Positions 1 to 8,223 of a stretch of DNA of 64,000 bases are shown in pieces. Position 1 is the stretch's first letter, and each line of letters opens with the position of its first letter. The position numbers and the translations under genes were made by a program. Source of the stretch: Saxidomus purpurata (Eukaryota > Mollusca > Bivalvia > Venerida > Veneridae); contig JAFMSR010000005.1 of assembly GCA_022818135.1 (NCBI GenBank), positions 25,744,117 to 25,808,116 on the forward strand, written 5' to 3'. Under the pieces are notes generated by a model. It did no database searches. It worked only from the letters and a program-made list of their open reading frames with translations, and had not been told where the DNA came from.

Positions 1-380
1 TCCTATTTAGCTTTAACATTCACGTAAAAAGCGCCATCTGGCGGCACCCGTTTTTTTAACGAAAATTGATCGTTTTTCAATCATAATATCAATAATATTT
101 TGGCGATTTCAGTTTTTCAAGTGTACATTATTTTTACAACAGCCTTTATTTGGTAGGAGCAATTTTAAGTGTTGGATGCATTACAAAACCATTATTTCTG
201 CAAAAATAAATAGTCCGAAGCCAAAACCGTAGCGAATTTTTTACGTCAAAATTTACAGATTTTGCCGTGTAGCGCGTTATCTAATCCGCGAGATCAAAGA
301 TTTTTATTTATTGATATTATAATCATCAGGGTTTCCTCTTTAAAATGATCACATAAAAAGGCATATGTTCACGTTAGATT
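1..380 (+). repeat. Left terminal inverted repeat of the 4.5-kb element
   Basis: This copy starts TCCTATTTAGCTTTAACATT. Against the right copy, the outer 145 or so bases show only about two mismatches, while the inner part has frequent substitutions and small indels and fades out near base 380. Confidence 0.85.
30..44 (-). promoter_or_regulatory. CTCF-type motif in left inverted repeat
   Basis: Read on the minus strand the bases are CCGCCAGATGGCGCT, which fits the published CTCF consensus CCRSYAGRKGGCRSY at all 15 positions. The AGATGGCGC part is also typical of insect CTCF sites. Binding is inferred from the motif only. Confidence 0.5.
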
Positions 381-2039
381 TTTTATTAAAAACCTTCGAA
401 TCCCAACAGAAAATGCGTATAAACGTGACTTTTCAATGTTTTCAAACCATGACGTCATTCTTTTCATGCCGAAATACAGAAAATTGTTACATTCATCGGA
501 AATTCCGTTCATGGTAAGGTGAAAAATTGTATATTTTAAAGGATAAACGTTTGAGTTAAAGTTAGAATTAATTATAAATGTCCACGAAGTTGAAATTATT
601 TTAAAATGTTGATTTGTTAACAAAAGGATCAAGCAACGGAGAAAAGAAAAAAATATGGAAATTGTATAAGAAAAGAAACGCGACGTTCCGCTACCTGCTT
701 CTTACCGTGTTTCTATTCTTGCAGGAATACAGAGTATTATGTTATTCGACTGAATTGTTGTAATCTTATAATACGTGTGGACATTTTGCATCACCAGTAA
801 TAAGTAAATGAAATTATTCATGTAAACATATTTCAGATTCTATAAATTTCATCTATGATAATCAAATAAAAACGTTAATGCCGAAATAGCTGTAAACACA
901 AAAAAATAAAAAACGATCATATAGCATAGGTACAATTAGTTTTGACAGGCAGTCTTTTTGTCAGGAGTAGCATACCGTCGTTCTGTTCAGTACAGACTCG
1001 CAGGACTTCTAAAGAGAGTCGTCGTAATTTCGCCGATTTTCGCCTGTTCTCAAGTCTCATTAAAATTTATATGCGGAAAATCTGAATCTTTTTCCAATTT
1101 ATAACTTGAGATCCTTGTAAAGTAAACAGTACCACAGCATTTAGAACAGAGGCACTGCAAATCAGTTTCGACGTCGAGTTTGTGCAGAATAATGTCGATG
1201 TTTCTTTCCGACGCTATTGAACTGGCCGTCATAATCCTACTTTTTGAATCGAAATTACTTTGTAATTGTTTTCGCATATGATATATTTTCATACCGTTAG
1301 GATCACTGTTTAAACATGTATACTCAAACATAATGCAGTCCGCATTCCATGTCGACATGAGATACAATTTAACTAACCATTGGAACATTATCGGCGACTA
1401 TAGTTATTGGAACCAAATTTCATTTGTTAAAATGATAATTAAATACGTTTTCACCTTTTGATTTATTCTAGTTCCACCGACCATGATCAGCTTTTGCCTA
1501 ATATTTACATTATGTAGCAGTTATCGGATATTTGTCACTTTAGAATAAAACAAAAATATGGCCCTGCGAATTAAAAAATATATTTTCAAAGTTTTCGGCT
1601 TTTCTCTGATGCATACGTCTAGTAGGAACGCTTTTATTTTTTACATGCAGTTGAAAAATGAATAATTGAACCAAAATGTATTTTGAGATAATAAATTAAA
1701 TTAAGAGTGAGTAGCACGAATTGTCTTTGGAAATATAAACAAAATCGGATACTGAATGTTATTTTATTCAAACATAAAAATATTGGAAAGAAATGAATTA
1801 ATACTGATGAGTCTAGTGACAGGAGGTTGCTTTCCATTAATGCATACTCGGGGGCCCTAAGTCGATAAAAAAATATGCCTACACGTGTATGTAAAAGTAG
1901 AGAACCATACACCTCTTTATTCGTGCATAAACGAATTTCAAACTCTGCCAACTTTGAGTCGACTTTAAATAACTGAATGGAATTTTTACCTTGATTAAAT
2001 AATTACACCCGATAAAGACCCTAACGCCGAAACTGATAG
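381..2039. other. Left interior of the 4.5-kb element, no gene seen
   Basis: AT-rich sequence. The longest open frame lies on the minus strand at 1050-1388 (112 codons, with a CxxC pair near its end). It matches no family I know and has no supporting context, so I do not call it a gene. Confidence 0.4.
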
Positions 2040-2092
2040 CTGATAGCTCTGATCCGGTGTGATAGGTCCAGGGTTCGAATCCCGACACATGC
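2040..2092 (+). repeat. tRNA-like SINE fragment (B box)
   Basis: Bases 2071-2082 read GGGTTCGAATCC, a near-ideal RNA polymerase III B box. About 28 bases upstream is a weak A-box-like TAGCTCTGATCCGG. That spacing is shorter than in a true tRNA and no cloverleaf closes, so a tRNA-derived SINE remnant inside the larger element is more likely than a tRNA gene. Confidence 0.4.
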
Positions 2093-2669
2093 CTTAGTCC
2101 GTCAAGCTGAAATGGGTAGCAGTGACAGTAAACGTACTACATCTCTCCACGAAGTTGACAACATTTTGACTGACCGTTCAAAAGCCACCATTAAGCTACG
2201 GAAAATATCTTCGTAATCAAGTCGCGCTTTAACCTAATCGAAAACGTTTGGCAATAGTTATTCTTTTGACAAAGAACCTAGGTGAATCAGGTAAGTATGA
2301 TGTTCATTGTGTTTTTCACAAACTAGAACATAAATTTACCATGAATCAAAATTTTACTTGTGGGACACTCACAATAAACAAGCGAATAAGCTTGATAATC
2401 TTTTAAAAGAAGTTCAGACTATGAATTTACCTAAATTAAATTTCTCAAATAGTCATAGTTGGTAGCAAGGCTTGAACCGTTTTGAACAGTCATGGAGGTA
2501 TAAACACTGCTTACAAGGCTTGTTCATGTCAGAACTATTTGACTGAAATGGTTTAATCTTCTTTTTGTGAAAACAGGTTAAATTCAAATTTGCGTACAAG
2601 GATATGTTATTGATACAATCACTTATTATGATAATTGTATTTGCAAAAACAAACATTTGTCACATTGAA

Positions 2670-2961
2670 GACGAAGTGATTATTAATATCATTCCGGATA
2701 TGCATGGAAAAAATGCATAATTTTCTTGAAATGTGTACTTTCGCCTGCAACCTTTCCCAAAATAGAATGTGTCATTATTTTTTAACCAATTTGCACATTA
2801 ACATCTCTGCCATCCATCCATAACTAATGCAGGACGAAGTGGTTATCAATATTATTCCGGATACACATGGAAAAAATGTACTATCACCTACATCAGCTTC
2901 CCAAAATATTGAAACCAATCTGCACCTTTACATCGCTGCAATCCATCCATAACTAATGCAT
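2670..2961 (+). repeat. Two-copy tandem duplication inside the 4.5-kb element
   Basis: Copy 1 (2670-2832) and copy 2 (2833-2961) both begin GACGAAGTG, continue through a CATGGAAAAAATG segment and end with ATCCATCCATAACTAATGCA. The second copy is about 34 bases shorter because of deletions in its middle. Confidence 0.8.
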
Positions 2962-4124
2962 CACACATATCTATGCTATTTTGGTTTTAAAGTAATATTG
3001 AATTTAAAATAAATGTCAAATTTAATTACTTCAAAAGCATAAATAAACAGAATATTTGCAAGTGTTATTACCAGTCATCATCGATAAAATTTAAATATAC
3101 AATAAAGTAGTAAGTAGTAAAGGATAGCGATTTATTACTGAATGTCTCTATGTTGATTATTTGTGCCAGCATTTTATTGATTTATCATTTTACGTTCATT
3201 GAAGATATTATTTATTTTTGGAGAATAAAACCTGATAGATCTAGGGTGCGCCCATTTGATGATGTTTTGGATGTTATGAGATGTACTTTTAACTAGAGGT
3301 ATCACTGAAGGTGATCCATACCCTCTGTAAATGCACTCTTGACTCAAATAACAGCGATTTTTTACCATCCGGGTCCTGACATATTATCACATTACAGGAA
3401 ATTGTGGAAAGCATAAATATTTATGTCATATATGTAGTTGTATAATATTTCCATAACTACATGCATGTTTTCTTCGGTGAAAGTTGAAATAAGACAAACA
3501 ACGGAAAAAAACAAAACAAACAAAGTTGCAGCTAGGAGGGTGTTTAAAAGTCAATAATGGTATACGTTTTTTTTTCTCCTTCTTTTAAGAAATAAGTAAT
3601 AGCAGAACAGTTTTCGATATATTATGTTCTTTTATAGAAAGTAATATATAGGAAATACAAAATATTTCCAGGGATCGAAGTGTCAGATATTTAGCTTAGT
3701 CTCCAGACCCGGTGCTTTGGGTGCGACAAGGACCCGAGACACTTCCAAAAACTTAACAACTATAAATACGCTACATATCATGATTTTTTGTTTACGGGTC
3801 TTAAGTGACGATGTGCAGTTTTGGACCCGGAGAACCTTCGTTCATCATACTGAAGAGGAAATGTTAACACATTTCAAATTGGGATTAGTAATATAAACTG
3901 GTAATAACGCCGTATAATACAAAACTCATTACAAAGAATGATTCTATTTTACTTTAAAAAACAAAACAGTTGTAAGCATTTAAACGCATATATGTCCCAC
4001 AAGATTTTAAAGCGCATAAATTATTTCAGTCTTTGTCATAACACATTGTAATAGTGACGTATAACGTCCTTGTCAACGTCGCATTTTTAGCATTTGATCG
4101 TAATTTTAAAGGTTTTTTTAGCAA
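2962..4124. other. Right interior of the 4.5-kb element, no gene seen
   Basis: AT-rich sequence with no open frame above 64 codons, no tandem repeats and nothing I recognise. Confidence 0.4.
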
Positions 4125-4501
4125 CAAGCCAACATGAACACGTGCCTTTTTATTTGATTATTTTTAAGAGCAAAACCTGGTGTACATAATATCAAAAATT
4201 AAAAAACTTTGACCGCGCGGATAATGCGCTATACGGCAAAATCCGTAAATTTTGACGAAAAAAATTCACTACGTTGATGGTTTTGGACTATTTGTTTTCG
4301 CAGAAATAATAATTTTGTAATGCACCAAACACATTAAAATTGCTCCTACCAAATAAAGGCTGTTGTAAAAATAATTTACACTTGAAAAACTGAAATCGCC
4401 AAAATATTATTGATATTATGATAGAAAAACGATCAATTTTCGTTAAAAAAACGGGTGCCGCCAGATGGCGCTTTTTACGTGAATGTTAAAGCTAAATAGG
4501 A
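4125..4501 (-). repeat. Right terminal inverted repeat of the 4.5-kb element
   Basis: This is the reverse complement of bases 1-380, ending in GCTAAATAGGA. It includes the CTCF-like site at 4458-4472. Sequence after 4501 cannot be compared because the left flank is outside the window. Confidence 0.85.
4458..4472 (+). promoter_or_regulatory. CTCF-type motif in right inverted repeat
   Basis: CCGCCAGATGGCGCT on the plus strand is identical to the left-repeat motif, so the element carries two full consensus sites in divergent orientation, 4.4 kb apart. Both sit in the almost invariant outer part of the repeats. Confidence 0.5.
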
Positions 4502-5199
4502 AAAAAGAATGTTATTTTTCAAAAATATAGATGTTGATCTTTACCTGGGCCAAATTTCGTACTTTTCCGTCTACTTTTTGAATTCTTGTCCTGAGGTCCG
4601 CAACTACCGTAATTTAGAAACAATAAAGAAACAGCAAATTACAAATTGCACAAACATAGAAGTATTTCATGTATACTTACAGAAGAAATTATGACCACAC
4701 CATTCCCAACGTATGTTAAATCCTCTGAGCCGCCGTCTGAAGTATACACATTGAAATGTTTTATTTTCAATCATAGCCCTTTTCAGAACAAAAGTTTGCA
4801 AGATAAGTACATGTAAGGCAGAAGGAAAATCCGGTAATATTGTATTTGAACTAAGCGTTTACATGCATTGTGTGAAGACGTGAGAGCTATGCTATCAAAG
4901 AAGAACATTACCGCATTTGCAAGTGCTACTGTACAATGCTATTCAAGATATCTGTAAAAGACAAATGAGGAGAGGCTGCACGTTGGTAAGTATAAAAGAT
5001 AAATGTTGGTGTTCGCACAGCAGAGCAGGAAACTCTTGCTCTTGACTGCTGAACTGGTCGCACGCTTCTCTTGAAAGAGCCTCAAATATTGTCTTTGCGC
5101 CAGGAAATGCTCAAATATTAAAAGCCTTCGGGTTTGACAAAGTGCCTTTAAGGAATTAGAAGTGTATTTTATAAGTGTTAAATGTTATCAGCTACAGGA
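4502..5199. other. Spacer between the DNA element and the retrotransposon
   Basis: No open frame above 61 codons and no recognised motif. The retrotransposon 5-prime end may lie in the last part of this stretch, because its boundary cannot be fixed from one copy. Confidence 0.4.
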
Positions 5200-5205
5200 C
5201 AGATA

Positions 5206-5233
5206 AGATAGATAGGATAGGATAGGATAGGAT
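5206..5233 (+). repeat. GATAG short tandem repeat
   Basis: About five units of GATAG/GATAA lie at the presumed 5-prime edge of the retrotransposon leader. Confidence 0.7.
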
Positions 5234-5898
5234 TTAATCGGGACAAGTAAGGGTAAAAGATCACAGAGGGGGTAAGATTAAATAGGTTAGAACTAACAAA
5301 TAAGGGTTTTTTTGGTAAACTTCATACTTTTTGCTGATATCATAGATAACAGTAACAAGTATTGCATTATAGCATTAAAACCAGCGTGAATCTGGTGATT
5401 TAAGGGCTGCACGGCCAATAAAGCGCCAGAAATACGTGAAACTACGTGATATTTACTATATATAAGGGAAAAGGGTAATACGACAAGAAACTGAGGTGAG
5501 AAAAGTAAAATTTAGGCTGGGTACAGGAAATCAGAATTGGGGTAGGGCTAGCCTGAAAGCTGATAACAACTTAATTTTCATAACTAAAACATTTAGGATT
5601 AATAAATCCAGTAGAACTATAACATAAGTACCTTCAGTCAAAATTTCAGCAATATAAGTATCTGATTAAAAAAGATATTTAAGGAAATAGGCATCAAAAA
5701 CAAAAGTGCTCAAAATTCAGGACAGGTCGATCATAACGTAACGTCATCTTTCGGCAAACATTATTTGTTTATTAAGTAAATGAACTCTTTCAAAATTCAT
5801 AAACATAATATTTAAGTGTTTGGTTATAAGTTAAAACAAAAATAAACAAGTTCTTTTTTCTTTTTCGACATTTTTTAAAGAATAAATCAAAAAGAATA
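5234..5898 (+). other. Presumed retrotransposon 5-prime UTR
   Basis: This 665-base stretch before the ORF1 start shares the element's A/G-rich plus-strand bias and has no open frame. Internal promoters are normal for such elements, but I see no clear motif. The outer boundary is uncertain. Confidence 0.45.
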
Positions 5899-6780
5899 AT
5901 GAGTGGCATAAAACAATTGGCGTCAAAGGCAAAGGTATCTGCAGTTAAAGCAGTAAGAGCAAATAAAAGGAAAAGTACAGTAGCCCGTAGGGCACAACAG
6001 AGTACAACAGTTAAGTTAGTCAACAAAATAGCAGGTGACAGGTCACACATGATCTCAGAGAGATTTTCATGGCGTGAACTAAACCTGACACTCCAAGAAA
6101 TACTAATGAGTAGAGTAGGGACTGCAGTAACGAAAACAATGAAAGACAGAGTAGAAGAAATAGTTAGAACAAAGAAGATGACACCAAGTGCCAGTGACAA
6201 TAAGAGCACTATAAACAAAGAAACTCAAACTGTAAATAATCCAAGTAGTGTAGGTGTCACAGAAACAAAAGATAGGGTGTCACCAAGTGTCAGTGACAAT
6301 AAGAGCACTACAAACAAAGAAAATCAAACTGTGAATAATTCAAGTAGTGTAGGTGTCACAGAAACAAAGGATAGAGTGTCAGCAGAAACACAAACTGAAA
6401 ATCAATGTAATGTTAAAAGTGCCAATGACAATAAGCGCACAGCAGAGACTCAAACAAGTGTCAAAAATGAGACAATCAATAGGGTGCCAATAATAACACT
6501 GATTGAAAATATTGATTCTCAAGTAGAGCAAACTCAAGACAGAGAAATAAATTCATCAAAAAATTATCTCTGCAACTTCACAAAAGTAGATGAAGATGTA
6601 TATTTTAGAATAGTTAGTAGACTAGAAAATGAATATGTATTAGTTAAAAAAACAACAAAAAATCAGGACACCCCTAAAAAACAAATTACTAGGATAGAAG
6701 GGGGGTCACAACCATCCCCAATAGTGATAGATTCACCAAAAAATAAAAAAACAACAGTCTCAGCAAAGGGGGGGCAATAA
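5899..6780 (+). CDS. Retrotransposon ORF1 (gag-like), N-terminal segment
   Basis: This is the first 293 codons of the nucleic-acid-binding ORF1 protein, starting at the first ATG after the leader. The first 90 residues are rich in Lys and Arg with a short amphipathic stretch, suiting RNA binding. Then come two 33-residue repeats (DNKST, TQTVNN or NQTVNN, SSVGVTETKDRV) and a low-complexity Ser/Thr/Gln region. The frame ends with TAA just after a run of seven G (6768-6774). The same style of sequence (SPIIINSPNQ) continues in the -1 frame from the end of the G run, so the stop is not the natural end. Either one G is missing (mutation or assembly error), or the ribosome shifts at G GGG GGG. Its assignment to ORF1 comes from position and continuity; the segment alone matches no domain I recognise. 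Confidence 0.7.
   Translation: MSGIKQLASKAKVSAVKAVRANKRKSTVARRAQQSTTVKLVNKIAGDRSHMISERFSWRELNLTLQEILMSRVGTAVTKTMKDRVEEIVRTKKMTPSASDNKSTINKETQTVNNPSSVGVTETKDRVSPSVSDNKSTTNKENQTVNNSSSVGVTETKDRVSAETQTENQCNVKSANDNKRTAETQTSVKNETINRVPIITLIENIDSQVEQTQDREINSSKNYLCNFTKVDEDVYFRIVSRLENEYVLVKKTTKNQDTPKKQITRIEGGSQPSPIVIDSPKNKKTTVSAKGGQ
6181..6378 (+). repeat. 99-bp in-frame tandem duplication in ORF1
   Basis: Two 99-base copies (6181-6279 and 6280-6378) differ at few positions and keep the reading frame, giving two 33-residue units with the shared motif SSVGVTETKDRV. The tail SAETQTEN after copy 2 echoes part of the unit. Confidence 0.85.
6768..6774 (+). other. ORF1 first -1 frame shift point (seven G)
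   Basis: In the upstream frame the codons are AAG GGG GGG CAA TAA. Moving back one base gives GCA ATA ACA and an open frame that runs to 7295. This fits the X XXY YYZ slippery pattern, but a one-base loss from a longer G run would look identical. Confidence 0.5.
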
Positions 6781-6878
6781 CATCCCCAATAATCATAAAT
6801 AGTCCAAATCAAAACAATAACAAAAATGGGGGAAATACATCCACCCCAATAAAAATATTAGACACCCCTAAAAATGAA

Positions 6879-7295
6879 ATGAAAAATAACAAAATTTCTT
6901 CCCCAATCCAATTAAATAACAAATTTCAGATTTTAGAAGAGGGAGGGGAAAAAATTACTACATGTACCAAAACGAAAAATCTTAAAACAAACCCCACCCC
7001 ATCACCCCCATCCACAAAAAAACAGACCAATGAACAGAGAGAAAGAATCATTAAAGAATCATGGATCGATATGGTCATTAAGGGGGTTCAAGGGGGATTA
7101 AGCACACAGAAATTAGCAATTATGGAAAAAAATTTAAAACAACAATTCGGCGGGAATGTAATAAGAAAATTGAATAACAACAAGGGGGCTTTATTTTTCC
7201 AAGTCAGACAAGATTTCGAAACGAAAATCAAAGATTTCAAGTTTGGGAGACACGAAATCAAAATAGAAAATAAAAAAAACCTACATCAAAAGTAA
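6879..7295 (+). CDS. Retrotransposon ORF1 (gag-like), middle segment
   Basis: The listed start is simply the first ATG. The frame is open from about 6774 and should be read as a continuation of the N-terminal segment. After an Asn/Pro/Thr-rich linker it holds a more ordered part (SWIDMVIKGVQGG, LSTQKLAIMEKNLKQQF, GALFFQVRQDFETKI) that looks like the folded RNA-binding part before the zinc knuckles. It ends LHQK-stop, but one base earlier in phase the sequence continues PTSKVTKISMGVLEVP in the third segment. The shift point is the run of eight A followed by C at 7272-7280. No start codon context supports independent translation. I see no homology beyond its place in a gag-like ORF1. Confidence 0.6.
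   Translation: MKNNKISSPIQLNNKFQILEEGGEKITTCTKTKNLKTNPTPSPPSTKKQTNEQRERIIKESWIDMVIKGVQGGLSTQKLAIMEKNLKQQFGGNVIRKLNNNKGALFFQVRQDFETKIKDFKFGRHEIKIENKKNLHQK
7274..7280 (+). other. ORF1 second -1 frame shift point (A AAA AAC)
   Basis: The heptamer A AAA AAC sits in phase with the upstream frame (AAA AAC codons), which is the classic slippery sequence. A one-base step back continues CCT ACA TCA into the zinc-knuckle frame. A one-base deletion in the A run is the simpler alternative. Confidence 0.5.
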
Positions 7296-7306
7296 CAAAA
7301 ATCAGC

Positions 7307-8179
7307 ATGGGAGTATTAGAAGTGCCAAAAAATCAGAGCACTGAACAATTAAGGCAAACATTATTTAAAAACAACAAAAACATAGCAACAATAAGGCAAA
7401 AAGAATTTATTCACAAAGGGAAAAAGGAAATCACCAATGAAATGATAATTACTTTTACATGCGAAGAATTACCATTAAGTCTGAAAGGGACCAATTTAAT
7501 AGTAAAACCAACAACGCTAGGGTACATTAGATGTAGAAAGTGTCAGGCTCCCGGACACAAAACAAACCAATGCAGAAACAAGATTAAATGCCCGAAATGT
7601 ACTGGCAACCATGAAATAGGACTGTGCAATGCTACGGAATTAAAATGCAACAATTGTTTAGGAAATCACTGGGGTTCCAGTAAATCCTGCCCTGTATACA
7701 AAAAATATGTTCAAAAAATAAATACAGCAAATTATGAAATCAAAAAAGAGTATGAGACAAGATGTGCCGAACAACAGCACACCCCTCAAGATAAAACCTC
7801 TACCCCAGTTGTCACCCCCACCCCAACTATCAAGAATCCCCAAGAAATACCAAAATTAAATAACCCAAAACCCCCAACACCCAAAAAAACACTAAATACA
7901 CAAGAAATAATTAAAATAAAACAAGAAAGGTGTGCTTATCCCCTACCCCCACCTCACAGACAAATTAAAAGGGAACCAAATTGGGGAGGGAATTATGGGA
8001 TCCGTACAAACCAACAAACTGGCCCAATGTATTATAGATTCCGAAGGGGGCCACATACAATACCAAATTTAAGGGGTATCACAAATTCAAATCACCCCCC
8101 ACCCCCATATCATGTACACAGGACCGAATGGACAAATGACAATTCACTGTCCACTCAATATATGCAGAACATAGATTAG
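7307..8179 (+). CDS. Retrotransposon ORF1 (gag-like), zinc-knuckle segment
   Basis: This 290-codon frame is open from about 7280, so the ATG at 7307 is probably internal. Residues 1-70 resemble the RRM-like part before gag knuckles (MGVLEVPKNQSTEQLRQTLF). Three CCHC knuckles follow: C76-x2-C79-x4-H84-x4-C89, C95-x2-C98-x3-H102-x4-C107 and C114-x2-C117-x3-H121-x6-C128. Such knuckles bind the element RNA in the cytoplasmic RNP and are typical of ORF1 in I, jockey and related clades. The C-terminal half is Pro/Thr/Asn-rich and probably disordered. The stop lies 44 bases before the ORF2 ATG, in a different frame, so ORF2 would need reinitiation or internal entry. The family call is firm; the start is not. 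Confidence 0.85.
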   Translation: MGVLEVPKNQSTEQLRQTLFKNNKNIATIRQKEFIHKGKKEITNEMIITFTCEELPLSLKGTNLIVKPTTLGYIRCRKCQAPGHKTNQCRNKIKCPKCTGNHEIGLCNATELKCNNCLGNHWGSSKSCPVYKKYVQKINTANYEIKKEYETRCAEQQHTPQDKTSTPVVTPTPTIKNPQEIPKLNNPKPPTPKKTLNTQEIIKIKQERCAYPLPPPHRQIKREPNWGGNYGIRTNQQTGPMYYRFRRGPHTIPNLRGITNSNHPPPPYHVHRTEWTNDNSLSTQYMQNID

Positions 8180-8223
8180 TCATTAATCATTAATAACCAA
8201 AAACAACTCCGAATAATTCTTTA

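Larger units (their letters stand above)
1..4501. mobile_element. Non-autonomous DNA element with long terminal inverted repeats
   Basis: Base 1 pairs with base 4501 in reverse complement and the match continues inward for about 375 bases on each side, so this is one element bounded by inverted repeats. The interior has no open frame above 112 codons and no transposase, integrase or polymerase motif, so it is non-autonomous or fully decayed. The left end coincides with the window edge, so the true terminus may lie further left, and no target-site duplication can be read. Terminal repeats this long occur in Maverick/Polinton derivatives, foldback elements and some large MITEs; I cannot choose between them. 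An inverted segmental duplication is the alternative. That it is a repeat pair is certain; the transposon reading is an inference. Confidence 0.8.

Noticed and set aside
1050..1388. 112-codon minus-strand frame with CxxC residues inside the 4.5-kb element
   Set aside because: No family motif, no neighbouring coding sequence, and a length reachable by chance.
6768..7280. Programmed frameshifting as an established fact
   Set aside because: Any single-base loss in a homopolymer gives the same picture, so it is kept only as a hypothesis.
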